This document shows, one piece after another, positions 45,603 through 53,632 of a DNA stretch of 64,000 nt (position 1 is the stretch's first letter; each line of letters opens with the position of its first letter). A program made the position numbers and the translations under genes. Location of the stretch: positions 1 to 64,000 of the forward strand of contig CAYJLO010000006.1 of assembly GCA_964370835.1 (NCBI GenBank), read 5' to 3'. This DNA comes from CAYJAD01 sp964370835 (lineage in GTDB: Bacteria > Desulfobacterota > Desulfovibrionia > Desulfovibrionales > Desulfovibrionaceae). The notes below the pieces were generated by a model that did not search any database, was not told the DNA's origin, and saw nothing but the letters and a program-made list of their open reading frames with translations.

Positions 45603-45753
45603 TTAGATAGTTTCGTCAAATTGCGAATTTTTGAGTTTTATCAAGGAAGATAAACGAGCTTTGAGGGAGTGTATAGAGGCATACATGACCGAAAAAGCTC
45701 GTAAAATTTGACGCAGAGAAAACCAAAAAGGCGCATTTGACGACATTATCTAA
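45603..45753 (-). repeat. Long palindromic 3'-end element, copy D (after the Pro-rich gene)
   Basis: 151-bp imperfect palindrome with outer arms TTAGATA and TATCTAA plus TCGTCAAA/TTTGACGA, and inner stem ACGAGCTTT (45654-45662) with AAAGCTCGT (45694-45702). The TAG stop of the neighbouring gene (45750-45752) is part of the outer arm. It shares CAAGGAAG, GTGTATA, CATACA and TTGACGCAG words with copies A and C. Confidence 0.75.
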
Positions 45754-46691
45754 CTGCCCACGGCTTGTGCAGGCCCATCATAGGGAGAGGACACAGATCC
45801 CGCAGGACGGCTTATGCCCTCGGGGCCGTAATCTTCCAGCATGGTGGGACTGGCGGTCCTTGGTATGGCTCGCGCAGGTGCTGCGCTTTCCGCGGGGCTT
45901 GCAGGCGCAGGAGCTTTAGCAGTGGGTGCAGGTTCCGTTTTAGGCGCAACTTTAGGAGCCACCACCTCAGCCTTGGGCTTGGTAAGCAAAGGCGATGCAG
46001 GCTTGGCAGGCGTCAACATGGGTTTGGCCACGGGCTTGGGTGAAGCATTGTTTTTAACCACAGCAGGAGCCGGCGTCACTTTTTTGGTGGCGGTGACTTT
46101 GGGCTTGGGCTGTACCGCACGAGGGCGCACCACGCGAGGCTTGGGGTATAAAGGCGGTGCATGCACAAGGGCAGGATCTTTCAAAGGTCTGCCATTGGTA
46201 TTCATTTGTATGGGGCCACGCAAAGCATCGTATTGCAAACGAGCACCACCATGGCGCATCCACACTTCTCCAAGACTGGGGTTGGGGCCTGCCGGCATGG
46301 GTTGATTGGAAACATAGCCACCCACGGCATAGGTGCCCGGCGCTTGTTGCGGCTGTGCATATTGCATGGGTTGAGCCGGAGTATGTTGCATGGGTTGAGC
46401 CGATGCAGAGCCAGAGGGTAAATAGGTGGGTGCGTAGTTGGCCGTGGGAGAAGCCCCCTGCAATTGCGGCGCGGCCACCTTGGGGCCATGGGGATTTACA
46501 CGGTACATATTGCAAAATTCGCACGGAGGGCATTCCACCAAAATGGCAGGGTTTGTGGGAGAGGGCACCATGGGCACTGGAGGTGAAGGTTTAGGCGCAG
46601 GAGGCGCCCCTGCCAAGGCAGGTAGAGCCATAAGCACCATAAGAACCATGGCGACGAGCAATACACGCAAACAATAGGATATATGAAACAT
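45750..46691 (-). CDS. Pro/Ala/Lys-rich secreted protein, unknown
   Basis: 313 aa, not recognised. Signal peptide (about 1-27, ending ALAG), then low-complexity sequence rich in Pro, Ala and Lys. A short three-Cys cluster CPPCEFC lies near residues 55-61, a Gln/Met/Pro-rich section (QPMQHTPAQPMQYAQPQQAP) at about 98-118, and PKPKV/APKVAPK-type stretches in the second half. It is likely a disordered periplasmic or surface protein; the Cys cluster could bind metal or form a disulfide. GGGAG precedes the ATG. It runs convergent to tolB and ends at a long palindrome. Confidence 0.6.
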   Translation of the reverse strand: MFHISYCLRVLLVAMVLMVLMALPALAGAPPAPKPSPPVPMVPSPTNPAILVECPPCEFCNMYRVNPHGPKVAAPQLQGASPTANYAPTYLPSGSASAQPMQHTPAQPMQYAQPQQAPGTYAVGGYVSNQPMPAGPNPSLGEVWMRHGGARLQYDALRGPIQMNTNGRPLKDPALVHAPPLYPKPRVVRPRAVQPKPKVTATKKVTPAPAVVKNNASPKPVAKPMLTPAKPASPLLTKPKAEVVAPKVAPKTEPAPTAKAPAPASPAESAAPARAIPRTASPTMLEDYGPEGISRPAGSVSSPYDGPAQAVGS

Positions 46692-47053
46692 GGCTTTTCT
46701 CCCGATGTAAAATCACCTGTGTCTTAAGCATAGTATGCGGACTTCATTTTTGCCGTGCATGTCCGCAAACACGCTCATAAAAACTTGTTAGGCCTAAAAA
46801 ACATAACACAGCGCATGCTTATGCCTGTATATACTTACTGTACTACTTTGAAAACTTTTTCAAGGCAACTAAAACATATATCGGCACATATGAGTAAAAG
46901 CTTAGGGCACGTAGCAATATCAGAGGGCTGAAAGCGTTTACTGGCTTTGTCAGCAATCTGAGAGCGCACAACGCCCTTACCCCTTGACCTTGCAAGGGAC
47001 TATGGGGCATGATATTGCCTAATATTGCCCACACAGATAGAAAAGGATACCCC
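46692..47053. other. Intergenic region between divergent Pro-rich gene and AroK-like gene
   Basis: 362 bases with upstream regions of both genes. The only distinct feature is the 16-mer at 46945-46960 that is shared with the window's left edge. I see no convincing promoter boxes. Confidence 0.45.
46945..46960. repeat. 16-bp word shared with 40-55
   Basis: CTTTGTCAGCAATCTG, identical to the copy at 40-55. It lies about 95 bases upstream of the shikimate-kinase-like start. Confidence 0.5.
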
Positions 47054-47602
47054 ATGACATTTACCCCTGCAGAACCCAAAAGTCATAAGACGCCGTGCAT
47101 TACCCTCATTGGTATGCCCGGCATTGGTAAATCCACCGTGGGCCTTGCTCTGGCAAAAGATTTAGACTGGGCCTTTGTGGACACCGATTATATCATTGAA
47201 TCCCTCTACGGCGTACCTTTACAAAAGGTCACCGACGCCATGAGTAAAGAAGAATTTTTAGATGTGGAAGGGCAAGTCATTCAATCCTTACGCCTTTTTC
47301 GCACCATTATAGCCACCGGTGGCAGTGTTATTTATCGAGAAGAAGCCATGGCTCATTTACGCAGTTTGGGGCCTGTGGTGTATTTGCATGCGCCTTTGGA
47401 CCTTATCCTTGAACGCATTGCCCGCAATCCGCAACGCGGCATTGCCATTGCGCCGGGGCAAACCATTGAAGATCTTTTTGAAGAGCGCGCCGCCCTCTAT
47501 ACCAAGTATGCACAATGCTCTTTGGATGTGACAAGCTTCAGCCCAGAAGAATGCGTAAAAACACTTCTACATCTTTTACGCACCGAAAGGCTTATGCCTT
47601 AA
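47054..47602 (+). CDS. Shikimate-kinase-fold kinase with altered substrate site
   Basis: 182-aa P-loop kinase of the AroK fold. Walker A GMPGIGKS (20-27), the DxD pair D43/D45 (VDTD), LID Arg in NPQRG and the Arg of EERAALY are all present. Two shikimate-contact features are changed. The FRxxE arginine (R58 in E. coli AroK) is Leu (EFLDVE, L69), and the TGGG loop has lost one Gly (ATGGSV). A true shikimate kinase is therefore doubtful. Related AroK-like proteins in Desulfovibrio have, as I recall, been proposed to phosphorylate homoserine; I cannot confirm that here. AAAGGA precedes the ATG at 47054; the longer frame from 47009 lacks an SD. Monocistronic, ending at a bidirectional terminator. 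Confidence 0.8.
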   Translation: MTFTPAEPKSHKTPCITLIGMPGIGKSTVGLALAKDLDWAFVDTDYIIESLYGVPLQKVTDAMSKEEFLDVEGQVIQSLRLFRTIIATGGSVIYREEAMAHLRSLGPVVYLHAPLDLILERIARNPQRGIAIAPGQTIEDLFEERAALYTKYAQCSLDVTSFSPEECVKTLLHLLRTERLMP

Positions 47603-47641
47603 GTGTTACGTAAATTTTTTAAGAGTATTTTCCCATATAAA

Positions 47642-47665
47642 AAGGCGTACCCGAGAGTACGCCTT
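47642..47665. terminator. Bidirectional terminator between convergent genes
   Basis: AAGGCGTAC (47642-47650) pairs with GTACGCCTT (47657-47665) over a six-base loop, with T-rich sequence on the right and A-rich on the left. It serves both the AroK-like gene and the convergent small gene. Confidence 0.85.
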
Positions 47666-47671
47666 ACTTTT

Positions 47672-48100
47672 TTACTTTTGGTGATACAACCACTTGCCCT
47701 TAGTGTAGGCAAGAATTTCTGTCATTTTTCGTGTGCGCTCTCGCGAGCATGGTGCTTGCAAAGCTTCTGCCTTGCTGGCCCCCTTACAGATGAAATGCAG
47801 TTCGTTATATTTTACCATGCCCACATAGTCCTGCCCCTGCCCCTTGTGCAATTGGGTGCTCACATTGTTGGTATCTACGGCAATATAACGTGCCACATAG
47901 GCTCCGCCTTCTTGGCTCACGGCCTTTTGGCTTGGCCTTGGCAAAACATTTTGTGCCGCGTGGTTCACCAATCGCGCCGCCACTGCGTCCAATTGCGCTT
48001 TGACACGGGCCTCAGAAGCATGAGCAAGGTCTTGCCCCATGAAGATCACTGCGCAAGTCAATGCCATACCCACACAAAGCTTTGGCAAAAAATGTTTCAT
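47672..48100 (-). CDS. Small secreted protein, unknown function
   Basis: 142 aa, not recognised. Signal peptide about 1-28 (ending AHAS). The mature part is about 110 residues with VARYIAVDTNNVSTQLHKG, NELHFICKGASKAEALQAPC and a basic C-terminus; the two mature cysteines may form a disulfide. It begins 21 bp after the VWA-OmpA gene and is surely cotranscribed, so a periplasmic role together with that protein is likely. AGGA precedes the ATG. Confidence 0.65.
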   Translation of the reverse strand: MKHFLPKLCVGMALTCAVIFMGQDLAHASEARVKAQLDAVAARLVNHAAQNVLPRPSQKAVSQEGGAYVARYIAVDTNNVSTQLHKGQGQDYVGMVKYNELHFICKGASKAEALQAPCSRERTRKMTEILAYTKGKWLYHQK

Positions 48101-48121
48101 ATTTTATCCTGCATCCAAGAA

Positions 48122-49123
48122 TTATTCTTGGAAAAGTAATTCCACACGACGGTTTAAATAACGGCCTTCGGAAGTTTGGTTATCATATTTATAAGACTTA
48201 CCGCGGCCCATGGCACCAAGACGTCCTGCGGGCACACCTTGTTGCATGAGGAATGTTTGCACCGCTTGTGCGCGTCTTTCAGAAAGGCCAACATTATAGG
48301 CATCATCGCCAATAAAGTCGGTCCAACCTTCAATGAATACGCGCTTATTGGGATAGTTCTTAATGATGATGGCAGCAGCCATGAGAGTATTTTGTGCGGC
48401 GGCATCCAGTACAGCGGAATCAAAAGCAAAGTTTACACCGCGTAGTACAACCACCTCTTCTGTTTCATCACACCAAATATCCAAAACAAATTTCTTCAAA
48501 GCGCCGTCATCGGAAGCGAGCACCACACCCTCTGCCACCTTGGCGGCAGGGTTCAATGCGGCCACGGCGGCAATCATTTCTTTTTCCTTTTCGGTTTCGG
48601 CAAAGGAAATTATATGCACCACCATGCCACGCTGTGTGGCATAAATATTTCTTACCACGTCCACCAAGTTCACGCCGCGGTTATTACCACCGTCGGTGAC
48701 CAAAATAATGGCGGCATTGCGTTGCATGCCGGCAATCCATGGCTCATAGGTTTGCAAACCTGTACCCAAGGGGGTGAGACGACCATAAATGGGAAAATCA
48801 CTGTGTAAATTATTCAACGCACCTTGCATGCCTGCACGATCCCAAGGACCTTGATTGACAATGCTTGTGGCAGGAGCCAAAGTATGCAAGCCTCCGGCGT
48901 AATCCAATTGCGGAATAACGGCATTGATGCGCTGTAAAACAACCTTAGCAATATCCACTTTGGGCTCATCAATTCGCGAGTGCGAAAGCATCATGGAGCC
49001 GGAATAGTCTACCAAAAAATCAAAACTGGCAATTTTTTTGCCACAAATAAGCTCGGCTTTTGCAAATGAAGGCACCAAAGCCATTACCATCAATAGAAAT
49101 ATAAGTTTGCGTAAAAAAAGCAC
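48122..49123 (-). CDS. Periplasmic VWA-OmpA fusion protein
   Basis: 333 aa. It starts at GTG (49123) four bases after AGGAGG; the longer frame upstream would place that SD inside the gene. Signal peptide about 1-23 (ending AKAE). A von Willebrand A domain (about 33-215) has its MIDAS motif DYSGSM at D39 and TDGG further on. A C-terminal OmpA-like peptidoglycan-binding domain (about 228-333) contains FAFDSAVLDAAAQ, GWTDFIGDDAYNVGLSERRAQAV and GRYLNRRVELLF. It should tether a metal-dependent adhesion or scaffold domain to peptidoglycan. There is no lipobox, so it is not a Pal lipoprotein, though it could partly stand in for one. Confidence 0.8.
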   Translation of the reverse strand: MLFLRKLIFLLMVMALVPSFAKAELICGKKIASFDFLVDYSGSMMLSHSRIDEPKVDIAKVVLQRINAVIPQLDYAGGLHTLAPATSIVNQGPWDRAGMQGALNNLHSDFPIYGRLTPLGTGLQTYEPWIAGMQRNAAIILVTDGGNNRGVNLVDVVRNIYATQRGMVVHIISFAETEKEKEMIAAVAALNPAAKVAEGVVLASDDGALKKFVLDIWCDETEEVVVLRGVNFAFDSAVLDAAAQNTLMAAAIIIKNYPNKRVFIEGWTDFIGDDAYNVGLSERRAQAVQTFLMQQGVPAGRLGAMGRGKSYKYDNQTSEGRYLNRRVELLFQE

Positions 49124-49392
49124 AATTCCTCCTAGACACATTCTCAAACGTGGCAATTTACAGATATTTTACGAAACACTTTACGCTTCGCACATAATTC
49201 TATATAAGATTTTTATACACTTAGCAATATATTATCCTATGGATACCATATCTTAACACCCATGGGTATCAGACTACTAGACAATTTCTCGCAACGCACG
49301 GTCTTTAGAGTTTAGCTAAGCCTTCGCACATACTCTGTAGCTAACCTCTTAGTTATGCCATGCCTAACGCCGTAAGCTTATGGAGCCTGCCC

Positions 49393-50256
49393 ATGCCTAC
49401 ACTACCTTTTTATAAAGTGAGCCCCAGCGGCAATACCACTATTTTATTGGAAGGCCTACATTTAAGCACAGAACAAATGCTTGATATTTCATCCAAAGCC
49501 CTCTGTCCAACACATCTTGGCGGTGAGCAAGTGGGTTTTGTGGATGTGCAAAAGGGCATCTTACGCATGGCCGGCGGTGAATTTTGCGGCAACGCCACCA
49601 GAGCCTTGGGCTTGCTCATGGCCACGCAAGGCGGTTGCCTGGAACCTGGTTGTTCATGGCAAGGTTGCATAAGTACGTCGGGCTTTGATCAGCCTTTGCA
49701 CGTGACGGTGAAGATGCCCGAAGTGGATAATATACGGCATGGGCACGATGTATCCTTGCACATTCCCGTTGCCACGCCACCCCTCATGCGAGAGCTGGCC
49801 AAAGGCATTGTGCTGGTGAGTTTGCCGGGCATTAGCCACCTACTTATCGATGCAGAGATCTATCCTTTTTCGGAAAAACATTGGCAAGAAAATGCCCATG
49901 ATTTACGCAAAAAATTTGCTCTGGAGCATTTTCCCGCCGTGGGATGCCTTTGGTGGCAAGCCATTAAAGGGCCGCACTCTCAGCATTTATTGTGTGCTTT
50001 AGACATGCACCCTGTGGTACTGGTGAAAAATCCCTACACCTTATATTATGAAAATGCTTGCGGCTCCGGAACCTTGGCCTTGGGCCTTTGGCTACAAAGG
50101 CATAGCGGCAAAGAAGAATTTTATGTGCGCCAACCGGGCGGCTATTTAAGCCTTTCTCTGCATAAAGCCTCCGTTCCTCAGGAGGGACTTACGGCCATCT
50201 TGGGCGGCCCTGTGCATCTTGTGGCCCAAGGGCAAACCTATTTTAGCAATGTATAA
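49393..50256 (+). CDS. DapF-fold amino-acid racemase/epimerase, CntK-like
   Basis: PLP-independent two-cysteine racemase. Both catalytic cysteines are in place: MAGGEFCGNATRAL (about residues 66-79) and NACGSGTLALGLWL (about 226-239). The N-terminus FYKVSPSGNTTILL and the GEQVGFV segment resemble histidine racemase CntK of opine metallophore pathways more than diaminopimelate epimerase, whose ERG-x-E and GxGND motifs are absent. No CntL/CntM-type nicotianamine synthase-like or opine dehydrogenase gene is nearby. GGAG lies seven bases before the ATG at 49393; a start at 49360 is possible. It is 26 bp upstream of the 1016-aa gene. Confidence 0.65.
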   Translation: MPTLPFYKVSPSGNTTILLEGLHLSTEQMLDISSKALCPTHLGGEQVGFVDVQKGILRMAGGEFCGNATRALGLLMATQGGCLEPGCSWQGCISTSGFDQPLHVTVKMPEVDNIRHGHDVSLHIPVATPPLMRELAKGIVLVSLPGISHLLIDAEIYPFSEKHWQENAHDLRKKFALEHFPAVGCLWWQAIKGPHSQHLLCALDMHPVVLVKNPYTLYYENACGSGTLALGLWLQRHSGKEEFYVRQPGGYLSLSLHKASVPQEGLTAILGGPVHLVAQGQTYFSNV

Positions 50257-50282
50257 GACTCGTCCATTATAAAGGAAATGCC

Positions 50283-53200
50283 ATGCTCGGAAGAAGTTTC
50301 TTTTTTGACAAGCAAGACCATGAACTGCTTACCTTTGTTAATAAAGTTCTTATTATGCAAAGGGAAGACAGAGTCAGCGAAGACATGCTACATGTCAATT
50401 TGCATCCCCATGGCATAAAAACCTTAGCCCTTTCGCGAGATATGCGTGTGGCCAATGCCATGATTCGTCTGCTTGGCAGCACCAAGAATGATGACTCAGC
50501 CTATCGCTTACAAGCCCTACGCACCCTTTTTGATGAGATGCTCAATAGCGCCTTGACGGAATTTCGTCGTAATACGGCGCGCGTTTTGGTGGAAATCATG
50601 AAAGCCCTCATTCGCGCCCAAGGAAATACGGAAAAGCAACTCTATCTTGCCAGTGATTTTCGACGTGTGGCTCAGGGCAAACCGCATATTGTGCGTAAAT
50701 ATTTAAAAGAATACGGCCTCTTGGAGATGCCTGAAAATTGGTCACAGCTCACCTTTGACCATCACGTGCACGACGCCAACTCCAAGGGGCGCAAAAGCCC
50801 CACGCACCTCATTATGGATAGCGCCCTTAAGGGTATTCGCTACCTCACGGTTATTTATTATAATTTCATTGATGAAGAAGCCGCTTCTGAGCTTTTACAT
50901 GCGGCGCAAATCATTGGTTTGCATTTACGCATTGGCATTGAATTTTCGTTGCCCTTTGATGAAAAACATGTGCAATTTGTGTGGGCGCCAAGGTACACGT
51001 CCAATCCTGTAAAATTCATGGAATTTTTAGCAGAAAAGCCCGTGCAAGTGCTCATGCAAAGCGGTCGCGAAGCTTCAGCATGGCGCGCTCTAGGCGTATA
51101 TGACCTTTTGCAAGCATGGAACACCACCCACAGCCAGCATTTGGCACAAGCCATCGGTGTGGATGCTCAAGAACTTGGCCCCATTAGCCAGGAAAATTTC
51201 AAAACTTGCGTTGGCGCAGGGCAAGCTTCTTTAAATCACTTGGCAGAATGTATTTATAGCCACATGGCGCCTGCCCTTAAAGCCCGCCGCCAAGAAATTA
51301 TTAAACAAGCCAAAGAGCTGAATCCTCAAAATCAGCAGCAGCAATTGGATATTTTACAAGAGCAAAAGGCCTTACTCAATGACCTGTCCATAGACTACAT
51401 CTATGACACCTATGTGAATCCGGCCTTGGAAAAAAATGTTAACCTTTGCACCATCTGCAAAAATGACCCTAACCGCCCTGAGCTTCTACGCTTAACGCCG
51501 CTTTCTTTGTTGGATTGGATCACCTCCATTCAATCGGGGGGCTTTCTTACCTTGCAAGTGGGTCGCTTAACCTGTGAAGATGTGCTGGTGCTTTTATGGC
51601 AGTGTCAGGGGCTCATCTCCCATTTGGAGGTTTTCAATGTGCAACAATGGCAAGACGGCCGTTTGGAGCATATTGAAGCCATCAACGCCCTACAACAAGC
51701 GCTGAACTTAGGCTCTGCACCACGCTTGAAAAATATTGTCTTGCTCCTACTACAAAAAAGAGAAGCGCAAGATGCGCAGTTTTTTGACTGTCCACAGCAT
51801 AAAAGACGTAAAGAAGTGCTACGCGAAATCTTGGGTAATATCATGTCATTGAAGAATTTATATTCTTCGCCCAAGTTGCGCTCACGAATGGGCACCAATA
51901 CCACCGACCGCACCAATAGCCATAGGCATATGGGATTGGTTTTTCCCGAAACCTTACCACACAGTGCGGCGAAAATTTTGGCCAAGGAAGGCAAAGTTGA
52001 CGAAGTGCCCTTCACCATAGACATACACTATCTCGTGCGCCACACGCCCAGTAAGGTACTGGCGCAAAAAAGCCTCTTTACGCGCATTATTCGAGCATTA
52101 CCGGGAGGTGCGCAATACGGCTATGTGAAGAAAAAGGAATGGCGCAGCCATTCTGCTTCAGCCGCCTATGGCAAAGAAAGCAATATTTGCTTGCTGGAAA
52201 GCCTACAAAAGAAAGAAAAAGTGGTGGCCAAAGAAGGAAAACTCCCCCCCAAGGAGCACCTTAACACCAATCTTTCCAATGTATTGAAAGTTGTCTTGGG
52301 CTTTATTCCAGCCAGTTTCGCCTTTTATTATACGCAAACATGGTGGGTGCTAGCCTGGTTTGGCCCCGTCATTTGGTTTGGCATCACCGGTGTGCGCAAT
52401 ATTGTGCAATTTGTGGTGGCAGGCAGGGGTTTACACCGCTACAGCCTCATGCGTTGGAATGAGCATGTGAGCTGGTCGCGCCTGTGTGACTCTCTGCTTT
52501 ATACGGGCTTTTCGGTGCCACTCTTGGAATTGGGCGTTCGTACCTTATTGTTGCAAGACTTGCTCAACATGAACACCACCACCCACACGGTGTTGGTATA
52601 CACCATCATGTCTGTGGTCAACGGTCTGTATATCTCTTGGCATAATATCATTCGAGGACTCCCCAAAGAGGCCGTCATAGGCAATCTTTTCCGCTCTGCC
52701 CTGGCCATCCCCATGGCTTTGCTCTTCAACACTCTGGTGCTGGATTTTCTTATCTATGTGGCTCAAGTGGATAACGCGCAAGCGTTGGTGGCCACATCGT
52801 CTGCCATCATATCAAAGATGGCCTCAGACACGGTGGCGGCCCTCATTGAAGGCTATGCAGACAAGAAAAACCTTGTTCGCATGCGCACTTGGGACTATAA
52901 GAGTAAGCTTAGGGATCTTTTCCAAACCTATGTGCGTTTGGACTTGGCCTTTCCCCATGAAGATATCAATGACATGTTACGCTCGCCGCGCGTACTTTTA
53001 CAAAGGGTGGCGGACAAAGATAAACAGCTCTATGCGGAAATAATCATTAATGCCCTTGATTTACAATACTTTTGGTACTATCGACCGCGTTCCAAAGAGG
53101 TCTGTAAAAAGTATGTTCAGCGTATGACACAAGAAGAACGCACAGCCTTTGCCTTTTTACAATTGGTGCTCATGCAAGAAAGGCATGTAAGCCAGCTCTT

Positions 53201-53333
53201 TGTGGATGGTCTGGTGGGGCGTAATTTTAGCTCTTCTTTGGCCTTTTACCTTAAAACCCATCGCGAATATGTGAAGACACAATTACAAATGTGCGCCGTA
53301 AAGTATGAGGAAGAAGATCAAGACGCGGCCTAG
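50283..53333 (+). CDS. Large membrane protein with PHP-like domain, unknown
   Basis: 1016 aa, not recognised as a named family. The first 150 residues are helical. Next comes a stretch that reads like a PHP phosphoesterase domain: DHHVH (H160-H163), NSKGRKSPTHLIMDSALKG, and GLHLRIGIEFS. The metal motif TDH is lost (VIYYN), so hydrolysis is doubtful. A long helical middle follows (about 300-640) with a CTIC motif. The membrane part (about 665-870) has four to six helices, and the cytoplasmic tail is about 145 residues. AAAGGA precedes the ATG. Together with the racemase upstream it may form a two-gene unit. Its function cannot be given. Confidence 0.6.
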   Translation: MLGRSFFFDKQDHELLTFVNKVLIMQREDRVSEDMLHVNLHPHGIKTLALSRDMRVANAMIRLLGSTKNDDSAYRLQALRTLFDEMLNSALTEFRRNTARVLVEIMKALIRAQGNTEKQLYLASDFRRVAQGKPHIVRKYLKEYGLLEMPENWSQLTFDHHVHDANSKGRKSPTHLIMDSALKGIRYLTVIYYNFIDEEAASELLHAAQIIGLHLRIGIEFSLPFDEKHVQFVWAPRYTSNPVKFMEFLAEKPVQVLMQSGREASAWRALGVYDLLQAWNTTHSQHLAQAIGVDAQELGPISQENFKTCVGAGQASLNHLAECIYSHMAPALKARRQEIIKQAKELNPQNQQQQLDILQEQKALLNDLSIDYIYDTYVNPALEKNVNLCTICKNDPNRPELLRLTPLSLLDWITSIQSGGFLTLQVGRLTCEDVLVLLWQCQGLISHLEVFNVQQWQDGRLEHIEAINALQQALNLGSAPRLKNIVLLLLQKREAQDAQFFDCPQHKRRKEVLREILGNIMSLKNLYSSPKLRSRMGTNTTDRTNSHRHMGLVFPETLPHSAAKILAKEGKVDEVPFTIDIHYLVRHTPSKVLAQKSLFTRIIRALPGGAQYGYVKKKEWRSHSASAAYGKESNICLLESLQKKEKVVAKEGKLPPKEHLNTNLSNVLKVVLGFIPASFAFYYTQTWWVLAWFGPVIWFGITGVRNIVQFVVAGRGLHRYSLMRWNEHVSWSRLCDSLLYTGFSVPLLELGVRTLLLQDLLNMNTTTHTVLVYTIMSVVNGLYISWHNIIRGLPKEAVIGNLFRSALAIPMALLFNTLVLDFLIYVAQVDNAQALVATSSAIISKMASDTVAALIEGYADKKNLVRMRTWDYKSKLRDLFQTYVRLDLAFPHEDINDMLRSPRVLLQRVADKDKQLYAEIIINALDLQYFWYYRPRSKEVCKKYVQRMTQEERTAFAFLQLVLMQERHVSQLFVDGLVGRNFSSSLAFYLKTHREYVKTQLQMCAVKYEEEDQDAA

Positions 53334-53559
53334 CATACTTGTATGATAGAATATTTTTCCTATTCTTATGGGTGGTTTCTTTTCTGAAAAAATACACACA
53401 AAGGGCATAAGCACTTTATGTGGCGCGCAAGGTAAACAAAAAATCAACACGGTCGATAAGAGTTTAGGGGACTTGAGATCGTTTTCCCACGTAAAGCTAA
53501 GTCCCTATCTAGCAGTGGGCCCAGTAAAGAGTATGTAGCCACACAGGGTGGCACGGTCA

Positions 53560-53575
53560 TGGCACAGCATTTGCT
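53560..53575 (+). promoter_or_regulatory. Sigma-54 promoter of the lytic transglycosylase gene
   Basis: TGGCACAGCATTTGCT: TGGCAC at -24 and TTGCT at -12 with exact sigma-54 spacing. Transcription would start near 53586, about 47 bases before the ATG at 53633. Confidence 0.75.
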
Positions 53576-53632
53576 TAAAATGTACCGATGGACGGAGTAT
53601 TGACGTTGAACACTCAACGCCGAGGATGCGCT

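Larger units (their letters stand above)
45301..45749. other. Convergent intergenic region tolB / Pro-rich gene
   Basis: 449 bases holding the tolB terminator (45326-45360), a minus-strand terminator (45546-45577), and long palindrome copy D (45603-45753). No pal gene or other frame is supported. Confidence 0.6.

Noticed and set aside
48122..49123. VWA-OmpA gene as pal
   Set aside because: No lipobox, an added VWA domain, opposite strand and 3 kb from tolB; at most a functional stand-in.
50283..53333. 1016-aa protein as a site-specific recombinase or ABC exporter
   Set aside because: No recombinase catalytic motif, no Walker motifs and no transporter signature could be found.
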